From: an uncultured Flavonifractor sp.
Lineage (GTDB): Bacteria; Bacillota; Clostridia; Oscillospirales; Oscillospiraceae
Direction: 5' to 3'
Assembly (NCBI GenBank): GCA_947346365.1
Contig: CANAAV010000018.1
Coordinates: 1 to 57,898, forward strand
Length of the DNA stretch: 57,898 nt
Each line of letters opens with the position of its first letter. Within the stretch, counting starts at the first letter, position 1. This document shows, in pieces, positions 8,158-17,008 of this stretch. The notes beneath the pieces are model-generated. The model worked only from the letters and a program-made list of their open reading frames with translations. It was not told the DNA's origin and ran no database searches. The position numbers were made by a program, and so were the translations under genes.

Positions 8158-8362
8158 CTTCCGGTTTACTGTTTTTGCTGCGGCCGTTCTCCTGAATGTG
8201 TCATAGTAGGTTTAGCACCTGCATTCATAGCCGGGAGACCGGGATGTGGCACGGGAAAAGAACCGTCAGGGCGGCGCTCAAGGGCTGTGAATACAGATTT
8301 TCACCACAGATCTCAAAAATACTTGCATTTTTAAGAAGCCTGTCAAAGAATTTCGACAAACT
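8158..8362. other. Intergenic region without a gene, carrying one copy of a paired-hairpin repeat
   Basis: No credible coding sequence between the GNAT remnant and the phosphorylase terminator. The only structure I see is the repeat at 8311-8360 described separately. Confidence 0.6.
8311..8360 (-). repeat. Dispersed paired-hairpin repeat, copy A
   Basis: Contains TCTCAAAAATACTTGCATTT (8311-8330) next to TGTCAAAGAATTTCGACA (8341-8358). The same two motifs occur in the opposite order at 18884-18934, so the copies are in inverted orientation. Here the dyads are imperfect. Confidence 0.7.
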
Positions 8363-8402
8363 AAAGGCCAAGGCAAACTTTTGAAGGTTTGCCTTGGCCT
8401 TT
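8363..8402 (-). terminator. Intrinsic terminator of glgP
   Basis: Perfect 16-bp stem AAAGGCCAAGGCAAAC/GTTTGCCTTGGCCTTT with an 8-base loop, 57 bases past the phosphorylase stop. On the minus strand the stem ends in CCTTT and continues TAGTTTG; it may also work in the plus direction. Confidence 0.85.
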
Positions 8403-8458
8403 CTATGGAGCGTACCCTTGCGGTGCACGCTTTCTTTCTGCCAATGCGAAGGACGGGC

Positions 8459-10897
8459 TTACTCAACCACAGGTACGTTCCAGATGTCCCGGGCGTAATC
8501 CCGGATGGAGCGGTCCGCGGCAAAAATACCGGAGCGGGCGATATTCATCAGAGACATCTGGTTCCAACGGCGCTGATCCAGGTAGGCCTGCCCCGCCCGG
8601 GCATGGGCGTCCCGGTAGCTCTCAAAGTCGGCCAGGAGCATGTATTCGTCCGCCATGCCGCCGTCTCCAAAAACCAGGCGGCGGCTGATATCCTCATAGG
8701 AGACGCCATCGCCAAAGCCCTCGTTGATCTGCTTCATCAGCCATTTCAGGTCAGGGTTGTGGATGTAATACTCATAGGACTTATAGCCCTTCTGCTTCAT
8801 TTCGGCCACCTCGTGGGCCTTAAGACCAAAGAGGAAGATGTTCTCGTCGCCCAGCACCTGGTGCATCTCCACGTTGGCCCCGTCCAGGGTGCCGATGGTC
8901 ACCGCGCCGTTCATCATGAACTTCATGTTGCCGGTGCCGCTGGCCTCCTTGCCGGCGGTGGAGATCTGTTCGCTGAGCTCGCTGGCGGGCATGAGCTTTT
9001 CCGCCAGGCTCACCCGGTAGTTCTCCAGGAAGACCACTTGGAGGCGGTCCTTGCAGGCGGGGTCCTTGTTGACCATGTTGGCCACGGAGTTGATGAGGCG
9101 GATGATTTTCTTGGCGACTGCGTAGCCGGGGGCAGCTTTGGCGCCGAAAAGATACGTGCGGGGGGTGAAGGAGAAGCTGGAATCCTCCTTCAGGTGCTGG
9201 TACAGATAGATGATATGCAGTACATTTAACAACTGGCGCTTGTACTCGTGCAGGCGCTTGACCTGCACGTCGAACATAGCGTCGGTGTTGAGCACAATGC
9301 CGCTCTCCCGGGCCACATAGGCGGCGAAAAGACGCTTGTTCTCCGCCTTGATCTCTCCCAGACGCTGGAGCACGGAGGCGTCGTCCTTGTACTTCTCCAG
9401 ATTCTTCATGGCCTCCGGCCTGCGCAGGTACTCCCCGCAGCCGCAGTCCTTGAGCAGCGCGTCCAGCCTGGGGTTGCACTCGCTGAGCCAGCGGCGGTGG
9501 TCGATGCCGTTGGTTACATTGGTGAATTTGGCAGGGGTGCGCGCATAGGCGTCGTGGAAGACGTCTTTCTTTAAAATATCAGAGTGGAGAGCGGACACGC
9601 CGTTGACCTTATAGCAGGCGCAGATGCACAGATTGGCCATGCGCACCTCGCCGCCCCAGATAACCGCCATAGGGGCCACCTTGGACAGGTCGCCGTGGAA
9701 ATGGTTGGTCAACTCCTGCTGATAGCGCCCGCTGATCTCGGTGAGAATCTGCCAGATGCGGGGCAGAGTCTCGGTAATCAGCTGCTGAGGCCAGCGCTCC
9801 AGGGCCTCCGCCATGACGGTATGATTGGTGTAGGCCACCGTGTGGGTGACAATGTACCACGCCTCGTCCCAGCCGTAGCCCTCTTCATCCAAGAGGATGC
9901 GCATAAGCTCTGGGATGACCAGAGTGGGGTGAGTATCGTTAATCTGAATAACATGCTTCTGGTGGAAGTTGCGCAGGGTGCCGTACTCCTGGCGGTGCTT
10001 GCGCACGATGGATTGAACGGTGGCGGAGACGAAGAAATACTGCTGCTTCAGGCGCAGGGATTTGCCCTCGTAATGGTTATCCTCCGGGTAGAGGACCTTG
10101 GAGATGGCCTCCGCCATGGCCTGCTGCTCCACCGCCTTCAGATACTGGCCAGAGGAGAACAGGCTCATATCTACCGGTGTGGGACTCTTGGCCTCCCACA
10201 GGCGCAGGGCGTTGGTGTGCTCGGTGGCATAACCGGCAATCATCATATCCTTGGGGATGGCGAGCACGGAGGTATAGCCTACGTGCTTAATGCGGTGCGT
10301 GCCGAACTCGTCCCACACATCTTCAATTTTGCCGCCGAAGCGGACCTCCTCTACCTCGTCCAGCTTAGGAATCAGCCACGCGTCGCCCATGCCCAGCCAA
10401 TTATCGGGCAGCTCCACCTGCTGTCCGTCCACGATCTTCTGTTTGAAAATACCCAGCTCATAGCAGATGGAATAGCCGGTGGCGGGAATGCCGAGGGTGG
10501 TCATGGAGTCCAGGTAGCAGGCCGCCAGACGGCCCAGGCCGCCGTTGCCCAGGCCGGCGTCCGGCTCGGTCTCGAACAGATCGGAGGCGGAAAAGCCCAG
10601 CCCCTCAATCGCCTCGCGCAGCGGCCCCACAACGCCCAGGTTATAGGCGTTTTTCAGCATGGACCGGCCCATGAGAAATTCCAGAGACATGTAGTGGACT
10701 TGGCGCAGATGCTGCTGGGCGACCTTATCCTCGGCGGCCATCTGCCGCTCGGACATGATATCCCGCAGAACCAGGGCGCAGGCCTTGAACATATGCAGGG
10801 AAGTGGCCTCCTCCACATCGCGCCCGAAGTTGCGGCGCAGTTTGCCGGTGATGAGATCCATCAGTTCTTTTTTTGTATAAGTGTGCAAGGCAGACAT
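8459..10897 (-). CDS. glgP: Glycogen/starch/alpha-glucan phosphorylase
   Basis: GT35 enzyme of 812 residues, the usual length, which releases glucose-1-phosphate from alpha-1,4-glucans in the cytoplasm using pyridoxal phosphate. Diagnostic stretches include YMSLEFLMGRSMLKNAYNLG near the N-terminus, GNGGLGRLAACYLDS, and the PLP-lysine motif EASGTGNMKFMMNGA with TIGTLDGANVEM near residues 650-680. ATG at 10895-10897 is preceded on the minus strand by AGGAGA. It is a single-gene transcript with its own promoter (10977-11005) and terminator (8363-8402); no glycogen synthesis genes are adjacent in this window. Confidence 0.97.
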   Translation of the reverse strand: MSALHTYTKKELMDLITGKLRRNFGRDVEEATSLHMFKACALVLRDIMSERQMAAEDKVAQQHLRQVHYMSLEFLMGRSMLKNAYNLGVVGPLREAIEGLGFSASDLFETEPDAGLGNGGLGRLAACYLDSMTTLGIPATGYSICYELGIFKQKIVDGQQVELPDNWLGMGDAWLIPKLDEVEEVRFGGKIEDVWDEFGTHRIKHVGYTSVLAIPKDMMIAGYATEHTNALRLWEAKSPTPVDMSLFSSGQYLKAVEQQAMAEAISKVLYPEDNHYEGKSLRLKQQYFFVSATVQSIVRKHRQEYGTLRNFHQKHVIQINDTHPTLVIPELMRILLDEEGYGWDEAWYIVTHTVAYTNHTVMAEALERWPQQLITETLPRIWQILTEISGRYQQELTNHFHGDLSKVAPMAVIWGGEVRMANLCICACYKVNGVSALHSDILKKDVFHDAYARTPAKFTNVTNGIDHRRWLSECNPRLDALLKDCGCGEYLRRPEAMKNLEKYKDDASVLQRLGEIKAENKRLFAAYVARESGIVLNTDAMFDVQVKRLHEYKRQLLNVLHIIYLYQHLKEDSSFSFTPRTYLFGAKAAPGYAVAKKIIRLINSVANMVNKDPACKDRLQVVFLENYRVSLAEKLMPASELSEQISTAGKEASGTGNMKFMMNGAVTIGTLDGANVEMHQVLGDENIFLFGLKAHEVAEMKQKGYKSYEYYIHNPDLKWLMKQINEGFGDGVSYEDISRRLVFGDGGMADEYMLLADFESYRDAHARAGQAYLDQRRWNQMSLMNIARSGIFAADRSIRDYARDIWNVPVVE

Positions 10898-10976
10898 CTC
10901 CTATAAGTTAAAATAACTGGGCGCTCCCTTTTTTTGAGACGGGCCCAAGGGAAGCAGACTACTATTTAGGTTCATT

Positions 10977-11005
10977 ATTTTAACACACCGCTTATTCTCT
11001 GTCAA
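10977..11005 (-). promoter_or_regulatory. Sigma-A promoter of glgP
   Basis: Minus-strand TTGACA (11005-11000), 17-base spacer, TAAAAT (10982-10977), giving an untranslated leader of roughly 70-75 bases. Confidence 0.8.
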
Positions 11006-11055
11006 GCCGCGCAGGCTCTCCCAAGGGGAGGAGCTGCGGTCCGGCAGGGTGCAGT

Positions 11056-11084
11056 TTGCATGAGCGGAGGAAGCATGATATACT
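11056..11084 (+). promoter_or_regulatory. Sigma-A promoter of the 3H regulator gene
   Basis: TTGCAT (11056-11061), 17-base spacer, TATACT (11079-11084), about 50 bases upstream of the start codon and divergent from the glgP promoter. Confidence 0.7.
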
Positions 11085-11134
11085 GTGGGTACACGCATAA
11101 AACAAAAGGCCCTGCGGGGCTGATGGGAGGGACC

Positions 11135-11659
11135 ATGGTGTCCGTTTTATCGACACAGGAGCGCCGGAAGCGGGTTTGTGCAGCCCTGCGCCAGGCCGGA
11201 GGGCCGGTCAGTGCCACAGCCTTGGCGGAGCGCTTCCAGGTCAGCCGTCAAATCATTGTAGGAGACGTGGCGCTGCTGCGGGCGTCAGGGGAGGATATTA
11301 CCGCCACGCCCAGGGGTTATGTGTGGGGCCGCTCCGGCGCGGGAATTACCCGAACGGTGGCATGCCTGCACGCGCCGGAGGAGATGGGCCGGGAGCTGTA
11401 CGCCATTGTGGACGCGGGGAGCGAAGTGGTGGACGTGGTGGTGGAGCATCCCGTCTACGGACAGATTGCGGGGGCGCTGCGTCTGCGCACCCGGGGAGAT
11501 GTGGCGGAATTTCTCCGCCGGGTGGAGCTGCACGGGGCAAAACCGCTGTCTGACCTGACCGGCGGCATCCATCTGCACACTGTCCGCTGCCCGGACGAGG
11601 CGGCCTGGCAGCGGACAGTCAAAGCGTTGGGAGAGAGGGGATTTTTGCTCAATATGTAG
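11135..11659 (+). CDS. niaR: HTH plus 3H-domain transcriptional repressor, NiaR-like
   Basis: 174-residue cytoplasmic regulator. The N-terminal winged HTH (STQERRKRVCAALRQA, then SATALAERFQVSRQIIVGDV) is followed by a 3H domain with the conserved histidines (ACLHAPEE, VEHPVYG, GGIHLHT) that bind metal and nicotinate in the NiaR/YrxA family. The family represses niacin uptake and NAD synthesis genes; none is next to it here, so the target is elsewhere or unknown. Start is ATG 11135; GGAGG at 11126-11130 is only four bases away, so in-frame GTG 11138 could also be used. The open frame upstream to 11060 lacks a better site. Confidence 0.85.
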   Translation: MVSVLSTQERRKRVCAALRQAGGPVSATALAERFQVSRQIIVGDVALLRASGEDITATPRGYVWGRSGAGITRTVACLHAPEEMGRELYAIVDAGSEVVDVVVEHPVYGQIAGALRLRTRGDVAEFLRRVELHGAKPLSDLTGGIHLHTVRCPDEAAWQRTVKALGERGFLLNM

Positions 11660-11710
11660 GAATGCAGTGTACTAAAGCATGCGACAAATAGTAAATTTAC
11701 CGAAAAAGTA

Positions 11711-11739
11711 TTGCCAAACTGTGAATAATAGTGTATGAT
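11711..11739 (+). promoter_or_regulatory. Sigma-A promoter of the NhaC antiporter
   Basis: TTGCCA (11711-11716), 17-base spacer, TATGAT (11734-11739). A short GATCCT/AGGATC dyad (11746-11776) lies in the roughly 60-base leader before the GAGGAGGG site. Confidence 0.75.
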
Positions 11740-11803
11740 GAACGTGATCCTTTGGGTTGGGGAGCTTTTTAGGATCAGGAAATTATTTAGAGGAGGGCTT
11801 AGA

Positions 11804-13471
11804 ATGAGTTCAGCTCGCATGAAAAAATTTGGCAAGCTTCTGATCGCTCTGTTCGCGCTGGTGTCCATTATGGTGACCGTGGCGTTCGCGGAGGATGGGG
11901 AAGCTGTCAGCCGTTTCTACGGCACCGTCTGGTCGCTGGTGCCCCCTGTGGTCGCCATCGTTCTGGCGCTGATTACCAAGGAAGTCTATTCGTCTTTGTT
12001 CATCGGCATTATCGCAGGCTTCCTGCTCCAGGCAAACTTTAATCCTGTGGACACCTTCAATCTGTTTATCACCAATCTGGGTGAGAACATCGGCGGCAAC
12101 GCCGGTATCCTGATCTTCCTGGTCATCCTGGGCACCATGGTGGCTCTGATGATTCGGGCCGGCGGCTCCAAGGCCTACGGCGACTGGGCCGTGGCCCACA
12201 TTAAGTCCAAGTCCGGTGCCCTGTGGGCCACCTTTATTCTGGCCATCGTCCTGGGCGTGGACGACTACTTCAACAACCTGACCACCGGCAACGTCATGCG
12301 TCCCGTTACCGACGGCCACAAGATTTCCCGCGCTAAGCTGGCCTACATGTGCGACGCTACCGCCGCTCCTGTGTGTATCATGATGCCGGTTTCCTCCTGG
12401 GCTGCCGCCGTCACCGGCGTTATCAACAACGAGGATCTGGGCTTCCAGATCTTCCTGCGGGCCATCCCCTATAACTACTATGCCATCCTGACCATGGTCT
12501 TCATCATCGTCATGACCGCCCTGAACGTGGACTACGGCCCCATGAAGACCCACGAGGACAACGCTGCCAAGGGCGACCTGTACACCACTCCCGAGCGTCC
12601 CTTCGCCGGTGTGGAAGAGATGAAATTTAATCCTGACGGCAAGGTCATCGACCTGATCATTCCCGTGATTATCCTCATCATTGGCTGCGTAGGCGGCCTG
12701 ATTTACGCCGGTTACCTGGGCGGCGGCACCAACCTGCTGAGCATGTTCGCCAACACCGACGCATTCTTCGGACTACCCTTCGGTTCCGGTATTGCCCTGA
12801 TTGTCAACTTTATCTACTTTGCCGTGCGCCGCTCCATGAAGTTCACCGACCTGATGGACTGCCTGCCCGAGGGCTTTAAGCAGATGGTTCCCGCCATCCT
12901 GATCCTGTGCTTTGCCTGGACCATCGGCGGCGTGACCCGTTACGGCCTGGGCGCTCCTGAATTCGTGGCCGGCATCGTGGAGTCCATGAGCGGCTCCCTG
13001 TACAGCATGCTGCCCGCCGTGGTGTTTATCATCGCCTGCTTCCTGGGCTTTGCCACCGGCACCTCCTGGGGCACCTTCGGCATCCTGCTGCCCATCGTGC
13101 TGGAAGTCTTTACCCCCGGCGGCTTCGACAACCTGACGGTTGACGCGCTGAACGACGTGCCCATCCTGATGGTCGGCATCGGCGCCACCCTGGGCGGCGC
13201 GGTCTGCGGCGACCACTGCTCTCCCATCTCCGACACCACCATCATGGCGTCCTCCGGCGCGCAGTGCTACCACCTGAACCACGTGGCCACGCAGCTGCCC
13301 TACGCCGTTACCGTGGCTGCCATTTCCTTCGTCAACTACGTAATTACCGGCCTGCTGATCAAGTTCGTGCCGGAAATCGTCTGCCTGCTGATTGCCATTG
13401 CCTCCACCGTGGTAGTGATGGTTGTCATCGGCAAGATGAACCACTCTTTGACCGCCCACTCCGTGCGCTGA
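11804..13471 (+). CDS. Na+/H+ antiporter, NhaC family
   Basis: Polytopic inner-membrane protein of 555 residues, most likely exchanging sodium for protons; some family members exchange malate or lactate instead. Starts at ATG 11804 behind GAGGAGGG (11790-11797). The first 26 residues (MKKFGKLLIALFALVSIM, ending AFAED) look like a signal peptide or extra membrane segment before the conserved core. The core carries many hydrophobic helices and the motifs LGVDDYFNNLTTGNVMRPVTD (conserved acidic pair) and GGAVCGDHCSPISDTTIMAS near the C-terminus. Stand-alone gene with its own promoter and a hairpin after the stop. Transported ion is inferred from the family only. Confidence 0.88.
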   Translation: MSSARMKKFGKLLIALFALVSIMVTVAFAEDGEAVSRFYGTVWSLVPPVVAIVLALITKEVYSSLFIGIIAGFLLQANFNPVDTFNLFITNLGENIGGNAGILIFLVILGTMVALMIRAGGSKAYGDWAVAHIKSKSGALWATFILAIVLGVDDYFNNLTTGNVMRPVTDGHKISRAKLAYMCDATAAPVCIMMPVSSWAAAVTGVINNEDLGFQIFLRAIPYNYYAILTMVFIIVMTALNVDYGPMKTHEDNAAKGDLYTTPERPFAGVEEMKFNPDGKVIDLIIPVIILIIGCVGGLIYAGYLGGGTNLLSMFANTDAFFGLPFGSGIALIVNFIYFAVRRSMKFTDLMDCLPEGFKQMVPAILILCFAWTIGGVTRYGLGAPEFVAGIVESMSGSLYSMLPAVVFIIACFLGFATGTSWGTFGILLPIVLEVFTPGGFDNLTVDALNDVPILMVGIGATLGGAVCGDHCSPISDTTIMASSGAQCYHLNHVATQLPYAVTVAAISFVNYVITGLLIKFVPEIVCLLIAIASTVVVMVVIGKMNHSLTAHSVR

Positions 13472-13502
13472 TTTTAGCACAGCCAGATAGTCTGCAAAAA
13501 GT

Positions 13503-13532
13503 GCGGGCCCGTTCCGTCTGGAACGGGCCCGC
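13503..13532 (+). terminator. GC-rich hairpin after nhaC
   Basis: Perfect 13-bp stem GCGGGCCCGTTCC/GGAACGGGCCCGC with loop GTCT; no T-run. Closely resembles 7524-7552. Confidence 0.65.
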
Positions 13533-13607
13533 CGTTCGGCTTGTAAGAAAAAGGAGGACTTGCGCCGGCCGGGCGGCAAAGAGAGCTTGATTTCTCCGAT
13601 TTAACTG

Positions 13608-13635
13608 ACAGGCCCACCTCTTCAGGTGGGCCTGT
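13608..13635 (-). terminator. Terminator hairpin of the EF-G paralogue
   Basis: Perfect 12-bp stem ACAGGCCCACCT/AGGTGGGCCTGT with loop CTTC, downstream of the minus-strand stop at 13673. An A/T-rich AAAATTT flanks it, so it could also serve the convergent plus-strand transcript. Confidence 0.7.
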
Positions 13636-13672
13636 AAAATTTGCGGTATGATGGGATGATACTTGAAAGACG

Positions 13673-15751
13673 TTAGTTGTCGTCGTCCTGGATCGCCTTG
13701 GCAGCCTCAATGGCCTTTTCCTGAGCGGCGGGGGGTGCATCCTCATAGCGGACAAAGTGGAAGGTGAAAGAGCCGCGGCCCTGGGTCATAGAGCGCAGGT
13801 CAATAGCATAGCGGCCCATCTCGGCCATAGGAACCTCGGCCTCAACCACCTGGTTGCCGTCGCCGTCGGGGTTCATGCCCATGACGCGGCCCCGGCGCTT
13901 GTTCAGGTCGCCGATGACGTCGCCCATATAGCTGTCAGGGATGGTAACCTTCAGCTCGCCAATAGGCTCCAGCAGGGTGGGGCTGGCGTCAGGCAGACCG
14001 GCCTTGTAGGCCAGCTGCGCGGCGGTTTTAAAGGCCATTTCGGAGGAGTCCACGGGATGGTAAGAGCCGTCAAATAAAGTGGCTTTCAAATTGACCACCG
14101 GATAGCCGGCCAGCACGCCGTGAAGCACGGCCTCCCGCAGTCCCTTCTCCACTGCGGGGAAGTAGTTCTTAGGCACTGAGCCGCCAAAGACTTCCTCACA
14201 GAATTCCAGCTCCTCGCTCTCGCCGGGCTCAAAGCGGATCTTGACGTCGCCGAACTGTCCGTGTCCGCCGGACTGCTTCTTATGGCGGCCCTGGACCTCA
14301 ACCTTTTTGCGGATCTTCTCCCGGTAGGCCACGCGGGGCTCGCTGAGCTCGGCATCCACACCGAAGCGGCTTTTCAGGCGGGACAAGAGCACGTCCATCT
14401 GCATATCGCCGGTGCCGGAAACCACCATCTGACGGGTCTCGGCATTGTTGAGCCAGCTGAAGGTCAAATCCTCGTCGTTGAGACGGGTGAGACCACCGGC
14501 CACCTTGTCCTCCTGACCCTTGGTCTTGGGAGAGATGGCGACGGAATAGCAGGGCTCCGGGAAGGGGATGGGCTCCAGCTTGACCACCTTGCGGGGGTCG
14601 GAGAGGGTGTCACCGGTCTTAACCTTATCCATTTTGCCGATGGCGCCAATGTCGCCGCACTGAAGCTCTTTAACCTCGTCGGCCTTCTTGCCCTTCATCA
14701 CATACAGGCGGCCCAGCTTTTCAGTGGAGCCGGTGCGGGAATCCACCATCTGCATATCCGGCTTGATGCTGCCGGAGAGCACCTTCACATAGGAGTACTT
14801 GCCGTATTGGTCGGCTACGGTTTTAAAGACCAGGGCGGTGGGCAGGGCGCCGGGAGCGGCTACAAATTCGTCCATGTCGCCCTCTGCGTTTTCACCCATC
14901 AGGGGGCAGCCCTCCAGAGGACTGGGCAGCAGCTCCACAATGAGGTCGAGCAGCATCCGGGTGCCCAAGCCGGAGATGGCGGAGCCGCACACCACTGGGA
15001 AAAGGGAAAGATCCTTGATGCCCGCCCGCAGTCCCTGGATCATCTCGGCATAGGTGAAATCGTCACCCTCGAAAAACTTCTCCATCAGCTCCTCGCTGGT
15101 CTCGGCCACGGACTCCTTCAGCGCGTCGTAGAGCTCGTCCACCACGCTCTGCTTGTCCGCAGGCACGTCGATCTCCACCCGCTGACCTTTGGGACCCACC
15201 TCAAAGGCGCGCTTATGGAGCACGTCGATAATGCCGATGACCTTTTTGTCCGCATCCCAAATGGGAGCGACCACGGGCGCCACGTTTTTGCCGAAGCGGG
15301 CCCTCAGGGTTTCAAAGGCGGCGTTGAAGTCGGAATTCTCCTCATCTGTTTTGGAGATATAGAGCACTCTGGGCAGCTTGCGCTGCTCGCACAGCTTCCA
15401 GGCCTTTTCCGCACCTACGCTCATTCCCGCCTTGGCGGAGCATACGATCACGGCGGAGTCCGCCACCTGGACGGCCTCGATGACCTCGCCTACAAAGTCG
15501 AAGTAGCCGGGAGTATCCAGAATATTGATTTTGCAGCCGTTGTATTCGATAGGGGCCACGGCGGTGGAGATGGAGATCTGACGGCGGGTCTCCTCTGGGT
15601 CGTAATCGCAGGTGGTGTTGCCGTCGGGGGTCTTGCCCAGCCGCTCAGTGCCGCCGGTGAGATAAAGCATACTCTCAGCCAGGGAAGTCTTTCCGTTGCC
15701 GCCGTGCCCCAGCAGACAGACATTGCGGATATTTTGTGCGGAATAGCTCAT
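13673..15751 (-). CDS. Elongation factor G paralogue (EF-G-like translational GTPase)
   Basis: 692 residues with the full EF-G architecture: GTPase domain (about 1-270), domain II, then domains III-V ending near residue 680. It departs from canonical EF-G in the GTPase motifs: P-loop GHGGNGKTS rather than AHIDAGKTT, RQISIST in switch I, DTPGYFDF where EF-G has DTPGHVDF, and SKTD for NKMD. Such divergent paralogues (FusA2/EF-G2 type) are known beside the housekeeping fusA; their role in translation is not settled. Replacement of the catalytic switch II His by Tyr predicts slow or altered GTP hydrolysis. ATG 15751 is preceded by GGAGAGG on the minus strand. It is not beside rpsL/rpsG/tuf, which supports the paralogue reading. 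Confidence 0.88.
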   Translation of the reverse strand: MSYSAQNIRNVCLLGHGGNGKTSLAESMLYLTGGTERLGKTPDGNTTCDYDPEETRRQISISTAVAPIEYNGCKINILDTPGYFDFVGEVIEAVQVADSAVIVCSAKAGMSVGAEKAWKLCEQRKLPRVLYISKTDEENSDFNAAFETLRARFGKNVAPVVAPIWDADKKVIGIIDVLHKRAFEVGPKGQRVEIDVPADKQSVVDELYDALKESVAETSEELMEKFFEGDDFTYAEMIQGLRAGIKDLSLFPVVCGSAISGLGTRMLLDLIVELLPSPLEGCPLMGENAEGDMDEFVAAPGALPTALVFKTVADQYGKYSYVKVLSGSIKPDMQMVDSRTGSTEKLGRLYVMKGKKADEVKELQCGDIGAIGKMDKVKTGDTLSDPRKVVKLEPIPFPEPCYSVAISPKTKGQEDKVAGGLTRLNDEDLTFSWLNNAETRQMVVSGTGDMQMDVLLSRLKSRFGVDAELSEPRVAYREKIRKKVEVQGRHKKQSGGHGQFGDVKIRFEPGESEELEFCEEVFGGSVPKNYFPAVEKGLREAVLHGVLAGYPVVNLKATLFDGSYHPVDSSEMAFKTAAQLAYKAGLPDASPTLLEPIGELKVTIPDSYMGDVIGDLNKRRGRVMGMNPDGDGNQVVEAEVPMAEMGRYAIDLRSMTQGRGSFTFHFVRYEDAPPAAQEKAIEAAKAIQDDDN

Positions 15752-15822
15752 ACTTGTTTCCTCTCCTTACTTTTGAGATCAGATCAGCGGCTGCCGGTGG
15801 AGCCGCGCAACTGCTGTTGTTC

Positions 15823-15851
15823 ATTATACATTAATTCTCCAATCCTGACAA
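15823..15851 (-). promoter_or_regulatory. Sigma-A promoter of the EF-G paralogue
   Basis: Minus-strand TTGTCA (15851-15846), 17-base spacer, TATAAT (15828-15823). Confidence 0.8.
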
Positions 15852-15986
15852 CTGAAATTTTATAAAAATGGTGCAAAATGTGGAATGGGGCTTCCAGAGC
15901 GTTTGTTTTCTCCCAAGACGCCGGGCCGAAAAGGGAAAAAGGAATTGGAAAGATGGGAACCGCGCCGTTTTTTTATGGCGGAACAG

Positions 15987-16015
15987 TTGCAACCACCGGA
16001 AAGGTAGGGTATACT
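15987..16015 (+). promoter_or_regulatory. Sigma-A promoter of the transketolase operon
   Basis: TTGCAA (15987-15992), 17-base spacer, TATACT (16010-16015). The leader is about 130 bases with no gene. The rest of the 399-base gap 15752-16150 holds only this and the divergent EF-G-paralogue promoter. Confidence 0.75.
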
Positions 16016-16150
16016 AGAAACAGAAACCGGCACAGCGCACCGGTATGCCTGGCCGCTGGCGTCAAAAATACCGGAACCGGCGTTTTGAGGCTGCCAGGTG
16101 ATAGAAAAAGCAAAAAAGACGATATCAACAGGACGGGAAAGGTGAATTGG

Positions 16151-17008
16151 ATGGAACAGTCAGTCTCCCACGCGCTGGCCGTTACGGCGGCCAAGGGCCG
16201 CCTGCTGGGCATGGATATGGTGCATCGCGCCGCGTCCGGGCATATCGGCGGGTCCCTCTCCGCCATGGACATTATGACGGTTTTGTATTTCCACGTAATG
16301 CGCTTGGACCCGGCCCGGCCCCAGGACCCGGCCCGGGACCGGTTTGTGCTCTCCAAGGGGCACTGCACTCCGGCGCTGTATCCCATGCTGGCCCTGCGGG
16401 GGTTCTTCCCGGCAGAGGAGCTCAAGCTTTTCCGCTCAATCAAGGGGACTCTGTCCGGGCACGCGGAGATGGGGCAGACGCCCGGCGTGGATATGTCCAC
16501 CGGCAGCTTGGGCCAGGGAATTTCCGCGGCTGTCGGCATGGCGCTGGCGGGGAAAGCCGACGGAAAGAGCTACCGGGTGTATACCCTACTGGGGGACGGC
16601 GAAATTGAGGAGGGCCAGGTATGGGAGGCCGCCATGGCCGCCGCTAAGTATAAGCTGGACAATCTGTGCGCCATCGTGGATGTGAACGGCCTCCAGATCG
16701 ACGGCGCCACCGCGGACGTGATGCCCTCCGAGCCCCTGGACAAAAAATTTGAGGCGTTCAATTGGAACGTCATCCCTGTGGACGGCCATGACCTGGACGC
16801 CCTGGAGGCGGCCTTTGTCCAGGCGGCGGAGTGCAAAGGCCGGCCTACGGTGCTCCTGGCCAAAACAGTCAAGGGCAGGGGGGTCTCTTTTATGGAAAAT
16901 CAGGCTGGCTGGCATGGCAAGGCCCCCAACGACGAACAGTACGAGCAGGCCCGCAGGGAGCTGGCTGCGGCGCTGGCGGAACTGGAAGGGGGAGCAAGCC
17001 ATGAGTGA
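16151..17008 (+). CDS. Transketolase, N-terminal (TPP-binding) subunit
   Basis: 285 residues, half of a split transketolase that transfers two-carbon units in the non-oxidative pentose phosphate pathway. Thiamine-diphosphate domain features: SGHIGGSLSAMDIM near the start, LSKGHCTPALYP, TGSLGQGISAAVGMA, and the TPP/Mg motif GDGEIEEGQVWEAAMAA ending in DVNGLQIDG. Start ATG 16151 follows AAAGGTGA; an in-frame GTG nine bases earlier is an alternative. The stop overlaps the start of the C-terminal subunit by 8 bases, implying translational coupling and equal stoichiometry. A DXS-like role is unlikely because the partner and lengths fit split transketolase. Confidence 0.94.
   Translation: MEQSVSHALAVTAAKGRLLGMDMVHRAASGHIGGSLSAMDIMTVLYFHVMRLDPARPQDPARDRFVLSKGHCTPALYPMLALRGFFPAEELKLFRSIKGTLSGHAEMGQTPGVDMSTGSLGQGISAAVGMALAGKADGKSYRVYTLLGDGEIEEGQVWEAAMAAAKYKLDNLCAIVDVNGLQIDGATADVMPSEPLDKKFEAFNWNVIPVDGHDLDALEAAFVQAAECKGRPTVLLAKTVKGRGVSFMENQAGWHGKAPNDEQYEQARRELAAALAELEGGASHE

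Noticed and set aside
9584..10906. Long plus-strand frame antisense to glgP
   Set aside because: Composition artefact of a G+C-rich gene; no domain or ribosome site, while the minus strand is a complete phosphorylase.
14261..15865. 534-codon plus-strand frame opposite the EF-G paralogue
   Set aside because: Low-complexity antisense shadow without family motifs.
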